The notes: generated by a model not told the origin, from the letters alone. Counted from the stretch's first letter, positions 46,560-55,231 are shown. The stretch: DNA of 64,000 nt from Actinomyces radicidentis (GCF_001553565.1 NZ_CP014228.1:1922001-1986000), one strand, 5' to 3'. A program made the numbers and translations.

Positions 46560-49358
46560 TCAGGCCTTCTTCTTCGGGTTCTCGCCGAGCTCGACGGCGG
46601 TGACGACGACCGGCGCGGCGGCCTCCTCGCCCTCGGCGGGGGCGGCCGAGGCGGCCGCGACGTCGAAGGGACCGGTCACCTTGGCGGCCTCGGTGAGGTC
46701 GGCGCGGACCGCCTCGACGGCGGTGTCCAGGCCCTCGGCGACGGACAGGGACACCGAGAGGATCGGCGTCTTCTGGCTCGTCTTGGCCTCCGACTTCACC
46801 TTGCGCAGCGCGGCGAGCGCGAGGCCCGCGTGGGCGACGAGCTCCGGGTCGGCGTCGTCGGCGGCGGCGCGCAGGCCGTCCTCCGTCGGCCACGGGCTGC
46901 GGTGGACCGAGCCGGTGCGGTACCAGGACCACACCTCCTCGGTGACGAAGGGGAGGAAGGGGGCGAAGAGGCGGACGAAGGTGTCCACCGCGATCGCGAG
47001 CGTCGCGCGGGCCGAGCGGACGGCCGCGGCGTCGTGCGTGCCCTCGAAGTCGTTGGCGCGCTCCTTGACGAGCTCGATGTAGTCGTCGCAGAAGGTCCAG
47101 AAGAACGACTCCGTGGCCTCCAGGGCGCGGGCGTGCTCGAACTTCTCGAAGGACGCGGTGGCCGTCTCGACGACCTCGGCCAGCGCCGCGAGGACGGCGC
47201 GGTCGATGGGCTCGGTGACGGCGGACGGGTCGAGCTCGGGGGCGGGGACGGCGGCGAGGGCCGCCTCGTCGACGTCCCACGGGATCCCCATGGACAGGGC
47301 GAACTTGGAGGCGTTGAGGACCTTGATGGCCAGGCGGCGGCCGATCTTGATCTGCGTCTCCTCGAAGGCCGGGTCGAGGCCGAGGCGCGCTGAGGCGGCC
47401 CAATAGCGCACGGCGTCGGAGCCGTACTGGTCGAGCAGGCCCTTCGGGGTGACGACGTTGCCCTTGGACTTGGACATCTTCTTGTGGTCCTTGTCGAGGA
47501 TCCAGCCGGAGATGCCGGCGTGCTTCCACGGCAGGGCGCCGAACTCGAGGTTCGCGCGCACCACGGAGGAGAAGAGCCAGGTGCGGATGATGTCCTGGCC
47601 CTGGGGGCGCAGGTCCATCGGGTAGACGCGGTGGAAGAGGTCCTCGTCCTCGAGCCAGCCGGAGACGAGCTGCGGGGACAGGGAGGAGGTGGCCCAGGTG
47701 TCCATGATGTCGAGCTCACCGACGAAGCCGCCCGGGACGCCGCGCTGGTCCTCGGTGTAGCCGGGGGCGGTGTCGGAGGAGGGGTCGACCGGGAGGGCGG
47801 ACTCCTCGGGCGTGATGATGGCGTCGTAGTCGGGCTGGCCCTCGGCGTCGACCTTGTACCAGAGCGGGAAGGGGACGCCGAAGAAGCGCTGGCGGGAGAC
47901 GAGCCAGTCGTTGTTGAGGCCCTTGACCCAGTTCTCGTAGCGCACGCGCATGAAGTCGGGGTGCCACTCGAGGGCCTCGCCTCGCTCGAGGAGCTCGGCG
48001 CCCAGGTCCTTGCCGGAGGCCGGGTTGGTCCAGGGCTTGCCGCCGTTGCGGATGTACCACTGGCGGGAGGTGACGATCTCGAGGGGCTTGTCGCCCTTCT
48101 CGAAGAAGTTCGTCTGGCGCAGGGTCTTCGTGGGCTCGCCGCGCATCTCGCCGGTCTCGGCGAGTCTGCTGACCAGGGCCTCGCGGGCGGAGAAGGTGGT
48201 CTTGCCGGCCATCGCCTCGTACATGGCGATGCCGTCGGCGTCGGTGATCCACTCCGGGACCTCGGTCTCGAGGCGGCCGTCCTTGCGCAGGATGGCGCGC
48301 AGCGGGAGGTCCAGGTCGCGCCACCAGTCGATGTCGGTCGTGTCGCCGAAGGTGCAGCACATGGCGATGCCGGCGCCCTTGTCCATCTCCGCCTCGGGGT
48401 GGGGGAGGACCGGGACCTCGACCCCGAAGACCGGGGAGGCGACGGTGGTGCCGAACAGCGGCTTGAAGCGCTCGTCGTCGGGGTGGGCGATGAGGGCCAC
48501 GCAGGCGGGCAGGAGCTCGGGGCGGGTGGTCTCGATGCAGATGTCCGCGGTGCCGGCGGGTCCCTCCTCGATGGGGGCGCCCGCGGCCTTCGCCTTCGCG
48601 GCGGCGTCGGCGTCGACGACGTGGAAGCCGAGGCGGTGGTAGAAGCCCGGGTACTCGCGGGACTCGAGCTCGGCCTGGGCGACGGCGGTCTGGAAGGTGA
48701 CGTCCCACAGGCCCGGGGCGGCGGCCTGGTAGGCCTCGCCGCGGGCGAGGTTGCGCAGGAAGGCGGCCTGGGCGACCTTGCGGGCGCGCACGCCAATGGT
48801 CTGGTAGTTCTGCTTCCAGTCCACGGAGAGGCCGAGCTGGCGCCACAGGGCCTCGAACTGGGCCTCGTCCTCGACGGTGAGGCGCTCGCAGAGCTCGACG
48901 AAGTTGCGGCGGGAGATCGGCTTCTGGTCGCGGGCCTTGATGGACTTGCCCTCGCCGCCGACCTGGGTGGGCTCGAAGTCGGGGTCGTAGGGGAGGGGCG
49001 GGTCGCAGCGGACGCCGAAGTAGTTCTGGACGCGGCGCTCGGTGGGCAGGCCGTTGTCGTCCCAGCCCATCGGGTAGAAGACGGACTTGCCGCGCATGCG
49101 CTGGTAGCGGGCGACGGTGTCCGTGTGCGTGTAGGAGAAGACGTGGCCCACGTGGAGGGATCCGGAGACCGTGGGCGGCGGGGTGTCGATGGAGAAGACC
49201 TCGTGGCGCTCGGCGGAGCGGTCGAAGGCGTAGGTGCCGTCCTCCTCCCAGCGCTCGCCCCAGGCGGCCTCGAGGCCGTCGGCGCTGACCTTGTCGGGGA
49301 CGCGCGGCGAGTGCGTCTCGGAGGGGACGAAGCGGGGGGACTGCTCGGATCCAGACAT
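46560..49358 (-). CDS. valS: Valine--tRNA ligase
   Basis: A 932-aa class Ia synthetase charging tRNA-Val. The HIGH motif is HVGH at 69-72 (TVSGSLHVGHVFSYTH) and KMSKS at about 626-630 (KKMSKSKGNVV). The CP1 editing domain and the anticodon-binding domain are present. The C-terminal coiled coil of E. coli-type ValRS is not seen; the end (KVKSEAKTSQKTPI...ENPKKKA) resembles the archaeal-like ValRS clade. ATG at 49356-49358; CAGAAT 7 nt upstream suggests a leaderless start. Confidence 0.95.
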   Translation of the reverse strand: MSGSEQSPRFVPSETHSPRVPDKVSADGLEAAWGERWEEDGTYAFDRSAERHEVFSIDTPPPTVSGSLHVGHVFSYTHTDTVARYQRMRGKSVFYPMGWDDNGLPTERRVQNYFGVRCDPPLPYDPDFEPTQVGGEGKSIKARDQKPISRRNFVELCERLTVEDEAQFEALWRQLGLSVDWKQNYQTIGVRARKVAQAAFLRNLARGEAYQAAAPGLWDVTFQTAVAQAELESREYPGFYHRLGFHVVDADAAAKAKAAGAPIEEGPAGTADICIETTRPELLPACVALIAHPDDERFKPLFGTTVASPVFGVEVPVLPHPEAEMDKGAGIAMCCTFGDTTDIDWWRDLDLPLRAILRKDGRLETEVPEWITDADGIAMYEAMAGKTTFSAREALVSRLAETGEMRGEPTKTLRQTNFFEKGDKPLEIVTSRQWYIRNGGKPWTNPASGKDLGAELLERGEALEWHPDFMRVRYENWVKGLNNDWLVSRQRFFGVPFPLWYKVDAEGQPDYDAIITPEESALPVDPSSDTAPGYTEDQRGVPGGFVGELDIMDTWATSSLSPQLVSGWLEDEDLFHRVYPMDLRPQGQDIIRTWLFSSVVRANLEFGALPWKHAGISGWILDKDHKKMSKSKGNVVTPKGLLDQYGSDAVRYWAASARLGLDPAFEETQIKIGRRLAIKVLNASKFALSMGIPWDVDEAALAAVPAPELDPSAVTEPIDRAVLAALAEVVETATASFEKFEHARALEATESFFWTFCDDYIELVKERANDFEGTHDAAAVRSARATLAIAVDTFVRLFAPFLPFVTEEVWSWYRTGSVHRSPWPTEDGLRAAADDADPELVAHAGLALAALRKVKSEAKTSQKTPILSVSLSVAEGLDTAVEAVRADLTEAAKVTGPFDVAAASAAPAEGEEAAAPVVVTAVELGENPKKKA

Positions 49359-49433
49359 GCCCCCGATTCTGTCATGGGAGCGGGGCGTCTCCCCGGGCCG
49401 CCGGGCAGTCCGCCTGTGAGGTGGGCTACGGGG

Positions 49434-50093
49434 GTGGAGACTCTTCCAAGCTGGGAGCATCGGAGCGGTGGCCGGTACGAGCTGGGGTTGACGCACGACG
49501 TGATCTCGGGATCGACTGCCGACATGTCTGATCGAGAAGCGGCGTTGGCTTCCGAGACCGCCCTGTTCCCCGACGTCGTCGAGCTCGCCGCCGACGCCGG
49601 GCCCGCGCAGGAGAAGGTGCTCCTCGTGCTGGGTGCCGGAGGCTGGGCGTCCGACCGGCCGGAACACGCTCTCCGTCTCGTCCCGATCGTGACGGAGGAG
49701 CTGTGGGCGGTGTACGAGCGAGAGCGCGTACTCGTTGAGGAGCCCTTCGGGGCCGGTCCGGCACAGGTCGCCGCGATGATCGACGTCCTGAGGAAGCGGG
49801 CTCATGACCTGGGGCTCGCGATGCTGCTCGGAACGGTGGGCGAGGAGCCCGTAGCCGCGGTGGGCTACTTCGAGGTTCCGGGCCATCCAGGCTGCGTCCG
49901 TCTCCAGGAGGTGGACGTCTTCCCTCGCTACCAGGGACGCGGCCACGGCAATGACCTCATGGCGGCCGTCACGGTGCGACTGCGGACGGCGGGCTTGTCG
50001 CCCATCCTCATCGGTGCGGACGAGGACGACTGGCCCCTCGCCTGGTACCGGAGGCACGGCTTCGACGACGTCTGCAGGGTGGCGGCTCGCTAG
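49434..50093 (+). CDS. GNAT-family acetyltransferase-like protein
   Basis: A 219-aa protein. The acetyl-CoA-binding core is LQEVDVFPRYQGRGHGNDLMAAVTVRLRTAG (motif A, R/Q-x-x-G-x-G/A), followed by WYRRHGFDDV. The N-terminal half contains WEHRSGGRYELGLTHDVISG, which reads as coding. GTG at 49434 is used; GTG at 49416 and ATG at 49524 are alternatives. Codon use differs from neighbours (more GAT, GAA, CGA, TTG, GTA), suggesting acquisition. Substrate unknown. Confidence 0.72.
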   Translation: METLPSWEHRSGGRYELGLTHDVISGSTADMSDREAALASETALFPDVVELAADAGPAQEKVLLVLGAGGWASDRPEHALRLVPIVTEELWAVYERERVLVEEPFGAGPAQVAAMIDVLRKRAHDLGLAMLLGTVGEEPVAAVGYFEVPGHPGCVRLQEVDVFPRYQGRGHGNDLMAAVTVRLRTAGLSPILIGADEDDWPLAWYRRHGFDDVCRVAAR

Positions 50094-50212
50094 ACCGGCA
50101 ACGCGCCGACGCCGGGCTGCAGCGGATCGCGGTCCCCATCCTGCTCAGTGCGACGTCGGCGTCTCCGTCGGCCCAGCCGGGTCCCGTGCGGCCGCCGGCG
50201 GTCACAGGATCG

Positions 50213-51127
50213 TCAGGCTGCGAGCGCCTTGACCAGCACCGTCGGTGCGGGGCGGCCGGCGGCCGCGTGAGTGCAGGGCTCGGTGGAGTCCGCGTAGCCC
50301 AGGCACCGGTAGAAGTCGCAGACCTCGAGGTTGGAGGCGCTAACTGCGAGCAGCACCTCGGACCGGCCCTGCGCCGCGGCGACGGACTCCACCGCGGCCA
50401 CGAGCGCCGAGCCGATGCCCTGGCCCTCGGCCTCCGGCCGGACCGCCAGACCGCGCAGGACGAGGCGGTCGCCCTCGACGACGTGCATGACGCAGCCGAC
50501 GACCCGGCCGTCGCGCTCGGCGACGAAGCCGCTGCCCTCGGCGAGGCGCGTCTCGAGGTCGCCGACCGTCGTGCGCCACCACGTCGACTCCCGGCTCATC
50601 GCTGTGGAGAACATGACGTCGAGGATCGCGGGGCAGTCCGCCCGGGTCGCGGGTCGCAGTGATGCGGCCGGCTCGAGGCGGCAGGTGTAGCGCCGGGTCC
50701 CGGGCCAGCGCGGGTCGACGGGGCCCGGCCCCGTGCCGAAGCCCAGCCGCCGGTAGAAGCCGATCGCGTCGTCGTCGGTCTCGGCGTGAACCGCTGAGCC
50801 GGGGTGGCGACGGCGGAGGGCGTCGATGAGGCGGCTCGCAAGCCCTTCGTGCTGGTGCTCCTCGAGGACGGCGAGGTACTCGAGCACGACGTCCTCGCCG
50901 ACGGCACGAGGAGCGCGGTACGCCGCGAGGGCGAGCGGCTGGGAGGTACGGCCGTCCGTCTCGTTGCCGACGACGAGGGTGGTGAGGTCGGGCAGGTCGT
51001 CGTGGATGACGCGCTCGAGCCGCTCGCCGTCGTGACCGCTGGCGAGGTGCATGAGTCGGTGCACGGGCTCGCCCTCGAGCTCGTCGGGCGTGACGGGCCG
51101 GACGGGACGCTCCTTGGGGCCCGTCAT
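50213..51127 (-). CDS. Protein with two GNAT acetyltransferase domains
   Basis: A 304-aa tandem GNAT. The first core is VLEYLAVLEEHQHEGLASRLIDALRRRHPG...AIGFYRRLGFG (about residues 75-125). The second is LRGLAVRPEAEGQGIGSALVAAVESVAAAQG...VCDFYRCLGYA (about 220-275). The ATG overlaps the stop of the RelE-like toxin (ATGA), placing it in the toxin-antitoxin operon. It might modify the toxin, its target or an unrelated small molecule; nothing in the sequence decides. Confidence 0.88.
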   Translation of the reverse strand: MTGPKERPVRPVTPDELEGEPVHRLMHLASGHDGERLERVIHDDLPDLTTLVVGNETDGRTSQPLALAAYRAPRAVGEDVVLEYLAVLEEHQHEGLASRLIDALRRRHPGSAVHAETDDDAIGFYRRLGFGTGPGPVDPRWPGTRRYTCRLEPAASLRPATRADCPAILDVMFSTAMSRESTWWRTTVGDLETRLAEGSGFVAERDGRVVGCVMHVVEGDRLVLRGLAVRPEAEGQGIGSALVAAVESVAAAQGRSEVLLAVSASNLEVCDFYRCLGYADSTEPCTHAAAGRPAPTVLVKALAA

Positions 51128-51390
51128 GCGTCGTAGACGCTCGAGCGGTGTCCGAGATCGAGGGCGACGATGACGAGGTCGCCGCGGCGGATGTCCAGGA
51201 TGACGCGGTAGTCCCCGACCCGGAGTCGCCACAAGGCGGTGAGCGGCCCACTCAGCGCCTTGCACGAGGTCGTGGGGTCGTCGAGTGATCTCAACCTCTC
51301 GATGTCCTCGAACACGCGGCGTGCGACGGGCCTGTCGAGCGTGCGCATCGCCTTCGCGGCGCGCGGCGTGTACTCGACGCGCCAGGTCAT
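51124..51390 (-). CDS. RelE/ParE-family toxin
   Basis: An 88-aa toxin of the RelE superfamily: MTWRVEYTPRAAKAMRTLDRPVARRVFEDIERL, then LWRLRVGDYRVILDIRRGDLVIVALDLGHRSSVY. Arg residues in LWRLRVGDYRV and the C-terminal HRSSVY fit RelE ribonucleases that cleave mRNA on ribosomes. It overlaps the antitoxin upstream and the double GNAT gene downstream, both by 4 bp. Confidence 0.92.
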   Translation of the reverse strand: MTWRVEYTPRAAKAMRTLDRPVARRVFEDIERLRSLDDPTTSCKALSGPLTALWRLRVGDYRVILDIRRGDLVIVALDLGHRSSVYDA

Positions 51391-51617
51391 GAGAAGAGCT
51401 CGGTCGCGAGATCCTCGGCGCTCACGGTCTCGAGGTCGCCGCGCCTGGCGGCCTCGGCCTCGCGCTGGAGGGAGTAGGCGTACTCGAGGTCGTCGAGGTG
51501 CTCCGCCAGCGCCTCGCGCACGTAGAACGCGGCAGGTCGGTTCGTCGAGGAGCTGAGGGCGTCGAGGCGCTCCTTGATCTCGGAGTCGACGCGGACGCTC
51601 AGCACGGCTGTAGACAT
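51387..51617 (-). CDS. RelB/RHH-type antitoxin
   Basis: A 76-aa antitoxin with an N-terminal ribbon-helix-helix (STAVLSVRVDSEIKERLDALSSSTNRPAAFYVREALAEHL) for DNA binding and an acidic C-terminus (LETVSAEDLATELFS) that should wrap the toxin. The ATG sits inside an operator-like dyad and 6 nt after a TAGCCT hexamer, so it is probably leaderless and autorepressed. Ends overlap the toxin start. Confidence 0.92.
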   Translation of the reverse strand: MSTAVLSVRVDSEIKERLDALSSSTNRPAAFYVREALAEHLDDLEYAYSLQREAEAARRGDLETVSAEDLATELFS

Positions 51618-51629
51618 GTATACAGGCTA
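51608..51629 (-). promoter_or_regulatory. Leaderless promoter and operator of the toxin-antitoxin operon
   Basis: On the minus strand TAGCCT (51629-51624) ends 6 nt before the antitoxin ATG. A dyad CTGTA-N8-TACAG (51608-51625) overlaps the promoter end and start codon, including GTATAC. Binding of the RHH antitoxin there would block both transcription and the 5' end of the message. Confidence 0.65.
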
Positions 51630-51678
51630 GATGGAGCGGCGTGCCTCATCAAGAGGCGGGTGGAGCACGCGGCCTCCC

Positions 51679-52527
51679 TCAGGCGCCGAGCTCGCGGTCG
51701 CGGGCGACGGTCGCCTTGAAGGCGTCGATGACGGCGGTGGAGAAGCCCGCCCGCTCCATGGCGACGACGCCGGCGACCGTCGTCCCTCCGGGGGAGCAGA
51801 CGGCGTCGACGAGGTCCGCCGGGGTACGGCCAGAGCCGGTCTCGGCGCGCTTCGCGGCCTCGGCCTGGACCGTGAGCGCCGAGCCGACGACGGCCTGCGC
51901 GACCATCTCGACCGCCTGCGCCTTCGAGATGCCGCCGAGGACGCCGGCGCGTGAGAGGGCGTCGATGAACGCGAAGACGAAGGCGGGGGAGGAACCCGCC
52001 AGGCCGATGAAGGCCGAGAAGTCCTTCTCCGCGATGACGGCGGTGCGGCCGACGGCGTCCATGAGTCCCTGCGCGGTGGCGAGGTCCTCCGCGGAGGCCT
52101 CGGTGCCGGCGGCCAGGGCCGTCATCGACTGGCCGACGGCGGCCGCCATGTTCGGCATGACGCGCACGACCCGCGCGCCGTCGGGGAGGAGGGACTCGAG
52201 GCGCTCGAGCGTGAGGCCGGCGGCCAGCGAGACGACGAGCGGCTTCGCCTCGGCCAGCGGACCGGCGAGCTCCGCGGCGACCTCGGGGATGACGTGGGGC
52301 TTGACGCCGAGGACGACGACGTCGCTGCGGCTCACGAGGTCCGCGGCGTCGTCCACCGCCTCGACCCGCTCGTCGTCGAGCTCCTCGGCGAGGTGGGAGG
52401 CCGACTCGTGGGCGCTCGTGAGGAGGAAGGTCGCGGCGTCCTCGCCGGAGGTGAACCCGGCCTCGACCGCTCCGCGCACGATCGCGCCCGCCATGTTGCC
52501 CGCACCGATGAATCCGAAGGTCGTCAT
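51679..52527 (-). CDS. proC: Pyrroline-5-carboxylate reductase
   Basis: A 282-aa NAD(P)H enzyme reducing pyrroline-5-carboxylate to proline. The N-terminal Rossmann motif is FGFIGAGNMAGAIVRGAV. LGVKPHVIPEVAAEL, RVMPNMAAAVGQSMTAL and the C-terminal dimer domain with AGSSPAFVFAFIDAL and SPGGTTVAGV are diagnostic. TAGCCT lies 6 nt before the ATG, so the transcript is probably leaderless. Related by pathway to the ornithine cyclodeaminase at 54.1 kb. Confidence 0.96.
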   Translation of the reverse strand: MTTFGFIGAGNMAGAIVRGAVEAGFTSGEDAATFLLTSAHESASHLAEELDDERVEAVDDAADLVSRSDVVVLGVKPHVIPEVAAELAGPLAEAKPLVVSLAAGLTLERLESLLPDGARVVRVMPNMAAAVGQSMTALAAGTEASAEDLATAQGLMDAVGRTAVIAEKDFSAFIGLAGSSPAFVFAFIDALSRAGVLGGISKAQAVEMVAQAVVGSALTVQAEAAKRAETGSGRTPADLVDAVCSPGGTTVAGVVAMERAGFSTAVIDAFKATVARDRELGA

Positions 52528-52588
52528 GCGGCCAGGCTACCGGCGGACGCTCCGGCGCGGGCGGTGGCGGCGTGGGAGAGTGCCGCCC

Positions 52589-53242
52589 ATGAGCCCCGCC
52601 CCCGAGCAGCCCGTCGTCATCCCCGCCGTCCCCGGATCCCGTCCGGCCTCCGCCGCGCCCGCCTCTTCCAGCGCCGACGGCGGCGCCCGGTCCCCGGCCG
52701 TCCTGGCCGACGCCGTCGACGTCCTCACCTCCTGGGCCCCGGCCGACGACGAGCAGGAGGCGCTGCGACGCCGCTACCTCACCGAGCTCGAGGCTCACGG
52801 CTCCGACGCCCTCCGCAAGGGTGCCCGTCCCGTCCACCTCACGGCGAGCCTCGTCGTCCTCGACGAGCTGCTCGAGCACGTCCTCCTCACCTTCCACCGC
52901 AAGGCGCGCATGTGGCTCCAGTTCGGCGGGCACGTCGAGGCCGACGACCCGACGCTCGTCGAGGCGGCGCTGCGCGAGGGGCGCGAGGAGTCCGGGATCG
53001 ACCTCACGGGAGCCCGCCCCGTCCCGGCCGGGCTCGACGCGCACCTCCTCGGCGGCGGCTTCACCGCCTGCCGCGAGCACCTCGACGTGCGCTTCGCCGT
53101 CGCCGTCCCCCAACAGGAACCCGTCGTGAGCGAGGAGAGCCTCGACGTCGCCTGGTGGCCCATCGACGACCTGCCCGATCCTGTCGGCCCGGACGTCCCC
53201 GCGCTGCTCGCCCGCGCCGTCGCCGTGTGCCTCGGCGCCTGA
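52589..53242 (+). CDS. Nudix hydrolase
   Basis: A 217-aa protein whose Nudix box (GGHVEADDPTLVEAALREGREESGI, about residues 112-136; key REGREES) binds metal and cleaves nucleoside diphosphate-X bonds. HLTASLVVLDE and TFHRKARMWLQFGGH precede it, as in the dNTP/ADP-ribose subgroup found beside actinobacterial genes. GAGAGT 7 nt before the ATG suggests leaderless expression. Substrate unknown. Confidence 0.88.
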   Translation: MSPAPEQPVVIPAVPGSRPASAAPASSSADGGARSPAVLADAVDVLTSWAPADDEQEALRRRYLTELEAHGSDALRKGARPVHLTASLVVLDELLEHVLLTFHRKARMWLQFGGHVEADDPTLVEAALREGREESGIDLTGARPVPAGLDAHLLGGGFTACREHLDVRFAVAVPQQEPVVSEESLDVAWWPIDDLPDPVGPDVPALLARAVAVCLGA

Positions 53243-53274
53243 GGAGTGCCTGCTCTCCGCCGATGGGCCCTGGT

Positions 53275-53347
53275 CGCAAACCGTGACGCTCTTGGCAAAC
53301 CATGGCGCCGTCGCCGTCATGGTTTGCCGAGAGCGTCACACTTTGCG
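53275..53347. terminator. Long hairpin between the Nudix and Lrp genes
   Basis: Arms 53275-53307 and 53315-53347 are complementary at all but four of about 33 positions, with a 7-nt loop. It lies between convergent genes ending at 53242 and 53422, with nothing else in the gap. Confidence 0.75.
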
Positions 53348-53421
53348 ATGGGGAGGGGGAGATGGTGGGCGATGGCGAGTCGCGGGGTGTCGAGCGCTGA
53401 GCCGTCGGACCGCCCGCCGCC

Positions 53422-53862
53422 TCACATGAGCACGCTGCGCAGCAGCAGGCTCGTCTCGGAGCGGTGGACACCCTCGATCTCGCGGATCCGCGACAGCGTC
53501 CGGTCCACGTCCGCGAGCGTGGAGACGGTGAGCTCGGCGATGAGGTCCCACTCGCCGTTCGTCGCGTGCAGGCCCGTCACCTCCGGCATCCCGCGCAGCA
53601 GCTCGATGGCGCTGCGCATGTTGCGCCCCTCGATCGCCAGGTGGCTGATGGCCCGGATGGCGCCCTCATCCGCCTCCTCGGCCAGCACCACCGTGTAGCC
53701 GAGGATGACGCCCGCCGACTCGAGACGATCGAGGCGCTTCGTCACCGTCGTCCGCGTGACGCCGAGCGTCCGGGCTAGCTCGGCGACGGGGGCGCGGCCG
53801 TTCGTGCGCAGCGCCGAGATGAGGCGGCGGTCGAGGTCGTCGAGCGGGTCGTTCTCCGTCAT
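53422..53862 (-). CDS. Lrp/AsnC-family transcriptional regulator
   Basis: A 146-aa regulator. The N-terminal HTH covers about residues 8-55 (LDDLDRRLISALRTNGRAPVAELARTLGVTRTTVTKRLDRLESAGVI) and the RAM ligand-binding/oligomerisation domain about 65-142. It is divergent from ornithine cyclodeaminase, which it probably controls in response to an amino acid. A 10-bp dyad overlaps its own promoter. Confidence 0.93.
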   Translation of the reverse strand: MTENDPLDDLDRRLISALRTNGRAPVAELARTLGVTRTTVTKRLDRLESAGVILGYTVVLAEEADEGAIRAISHLAIEGRNMRSAIELLRGMPEVTGLHATNGEWDLIAELTVSTLADVDRTLSRIREIEGVHRSETSLLLRSVLM

Positions 53863-53868
53863 GGATCA

Positions 53869-53895
53869 CAGTGTGCACCAGGGGTGTGCACACTG
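53869..53895. promoter_or_regulatory. Operator-like inverted repeat in the Lrp-ocd intergenic region
   Basis: CAGTGTGCAC (53869-53878) and GTGCACACTG (53886-53895) form a perfect 10-bp dyad with a 7-nt spacer. It starts 7 bp before the Lrp ATG, where binding would repress Lrp itself. Confidence 0.65.
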
Positions 53896-53930
53896 CGGAG
53901 TCGATGAGCAGAAAATGCGCGGCACGCTCA

Positions 53931-53960
53931 TTGTCGGTGCATATCGACCCCTCCTACCGT
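53931..53960 (+). promoter_or_regulatory. Candidate promoter for ocd
   Basis: TTGTCG (53931-53936), 18-bp spacer and TACCGT (53955-53960). The transcript would have a leader of about 150 nt before the ocd ATG. Confidence 0.45.
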
Positions 53961-54117
53961 GGCCTGCGGACGCGAGGGGGCGACGACGCCCCGACCTGCG
54001 GCCGGTGCGCTGCCGGCCCGTCGGTCCACCCGGGGGAGCGCCACCCGCGCTCCCAGACCACCGCCCTCGGCGCCGACACCCGGCGCCGGCAGAGAAGACA
54101 GAGCAGAGGAGCTCCGC

Positions 54118-55134
54118 ATGCGCTTCGTCGACGTCCCCCACATGGTGTCCTGGATCAACGAGTCCGGCCCCGAGAACGTCATCGCCGGCATGATCGACGT
54201 GATGGAGAAGGACTTCCGACGCTGGGACGCCTTCGAGCTCCGCCCGCGGATCGCCTCCCACTCCCGCGACGGCGTCATCGAGCTCATGCCCACCTCCGAC
54301 GGCGAGACCTACGGCTTCAAGTTCGTCAACGGGCACCCCTCCAACCCCGTCCGCGGCTTCCAGACCGTCACCGCCTTCGGCGTCCTCGCCGACGTCCACA
54401 ACGGCTACCCGCGCATGATCGCCGAGATGACGCTCCTCACCGCCCTGCGCACGGCCGCCACCTCCGGCATGGTGACCCGCCTCCTGGCCCGCAAGGACGC
54501 GAAGCGCCTCGCCGTCATCGGCGCCGGCTCCCAGAGCGAGTTCCAGGTCCTCGCCAACCGCGCCGTCCGCCCCATCGAGACCGTCACCGCCTACGACGTC
54601 GACCGCGCCGCCTCCGAGAAGCTCCAGCGCAACCTCGCCCGCTACGGCATCGACGTGCGCATCGCCGACTCCGCCTCCGAGGCCGTCCGCGACGCCGACA
54701 TCATCACCACCTGCACCGCCGACAAGCGAAACGCCATCGTCCTCACCAAGGAGGACATCCGCCCCGGCGTCCACATCAACGCCATCGGCGGCGACTGCCC
54801 CGGCAAGACCGAGCTCGACGCCGAGATCCTCGACATGGGACCCGTCTTCACCGAGCACACCCCTCAGACGCGTATCGAGGGCGAGATCCAGGCCAAGGAC
54901 GCCGACTACCCCGTCATCGAGCTCTGGGAGGTCCTCTCCGGTCTCAAGCCCGGCCGCGAGAGCGACGAGCAGGTCACCATCTACGACGGCGTCGGCTTCG
55001 CCATCGAGGACTTCGTGGGCCTGACCTACCTCGACGGCGTCCTCACCGCCCCTGGCGGCGAGCGGTTCTACGACGACGTCGACCTCATCGCCGCCCCCGA
55101 GGACCCGAAGGACCTCTTCGCGCTCCTCGGCTGA
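54118..55134 (+). CDS. ocd: Ornithine cyclodeaminase
   Basis: A 338-aa member of the ornithine cyclodeaminase/μ-crystallin family, converting ornithine to proline and ammonia. RLAVIGAGSQSEFQVLANRAV (about residues 128-147) is the Rossmann NAD site, and INAIGGDCPGKTELDAEIL carries the catalytic Asp region. N-terminal substrate residues are in FRRWDAFELRPRIASHSRDGVIELMPTSDG. AGAGGAG precedes the ATG. The divergent Lrp regulator supports an amino-acid catabolic role. Confidence 0.93.
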   Translation: MRFVDVPHMVSWINESGPENVIAGMIDVMEKDFRRWDAFELRPRIASHSRDGVIELMPTSDGETYGFKFVNGHPSNPVRGFQTVTAFGVLADVHNGYPRMIAEMTLLTALRTAATSGMVTRLLARKDAKRLAVIGAGSQSEFQVLANRAVRPIETVTAYDVDRAASEKLQRNLARYGIDVRIADSASEAVRDADIITTCTADKRNAIVLTKEDIRPGVHINAIGGDCPGKTELDAEILDMGPVFTEHTPQTRIEGEIQAKDADYPVIELWEVLSGLKPGRESDEQVTIYDGVGFAIEDFVGLTYLDGVLTAPGGERFYDDVDLIAAPEDPKDLFALLG

Positions 55135-55231
55135 GCTCCGGCCCGCCCGGTTTGTCCGTGGAGCGTGAGATCGGTGTGACCGCTGCGCCTGGAACGGGCG
55201 CCCGGGACGGCGTTCCGCCCACCGCCCGGGC

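Noticed and set aside
42318-47393. 1691-residue plus-strand open frame
   Set aside because: It overlaps the LuxR and fadD genes in wrong frames and reads as Arg/Pro-rich low complexity.
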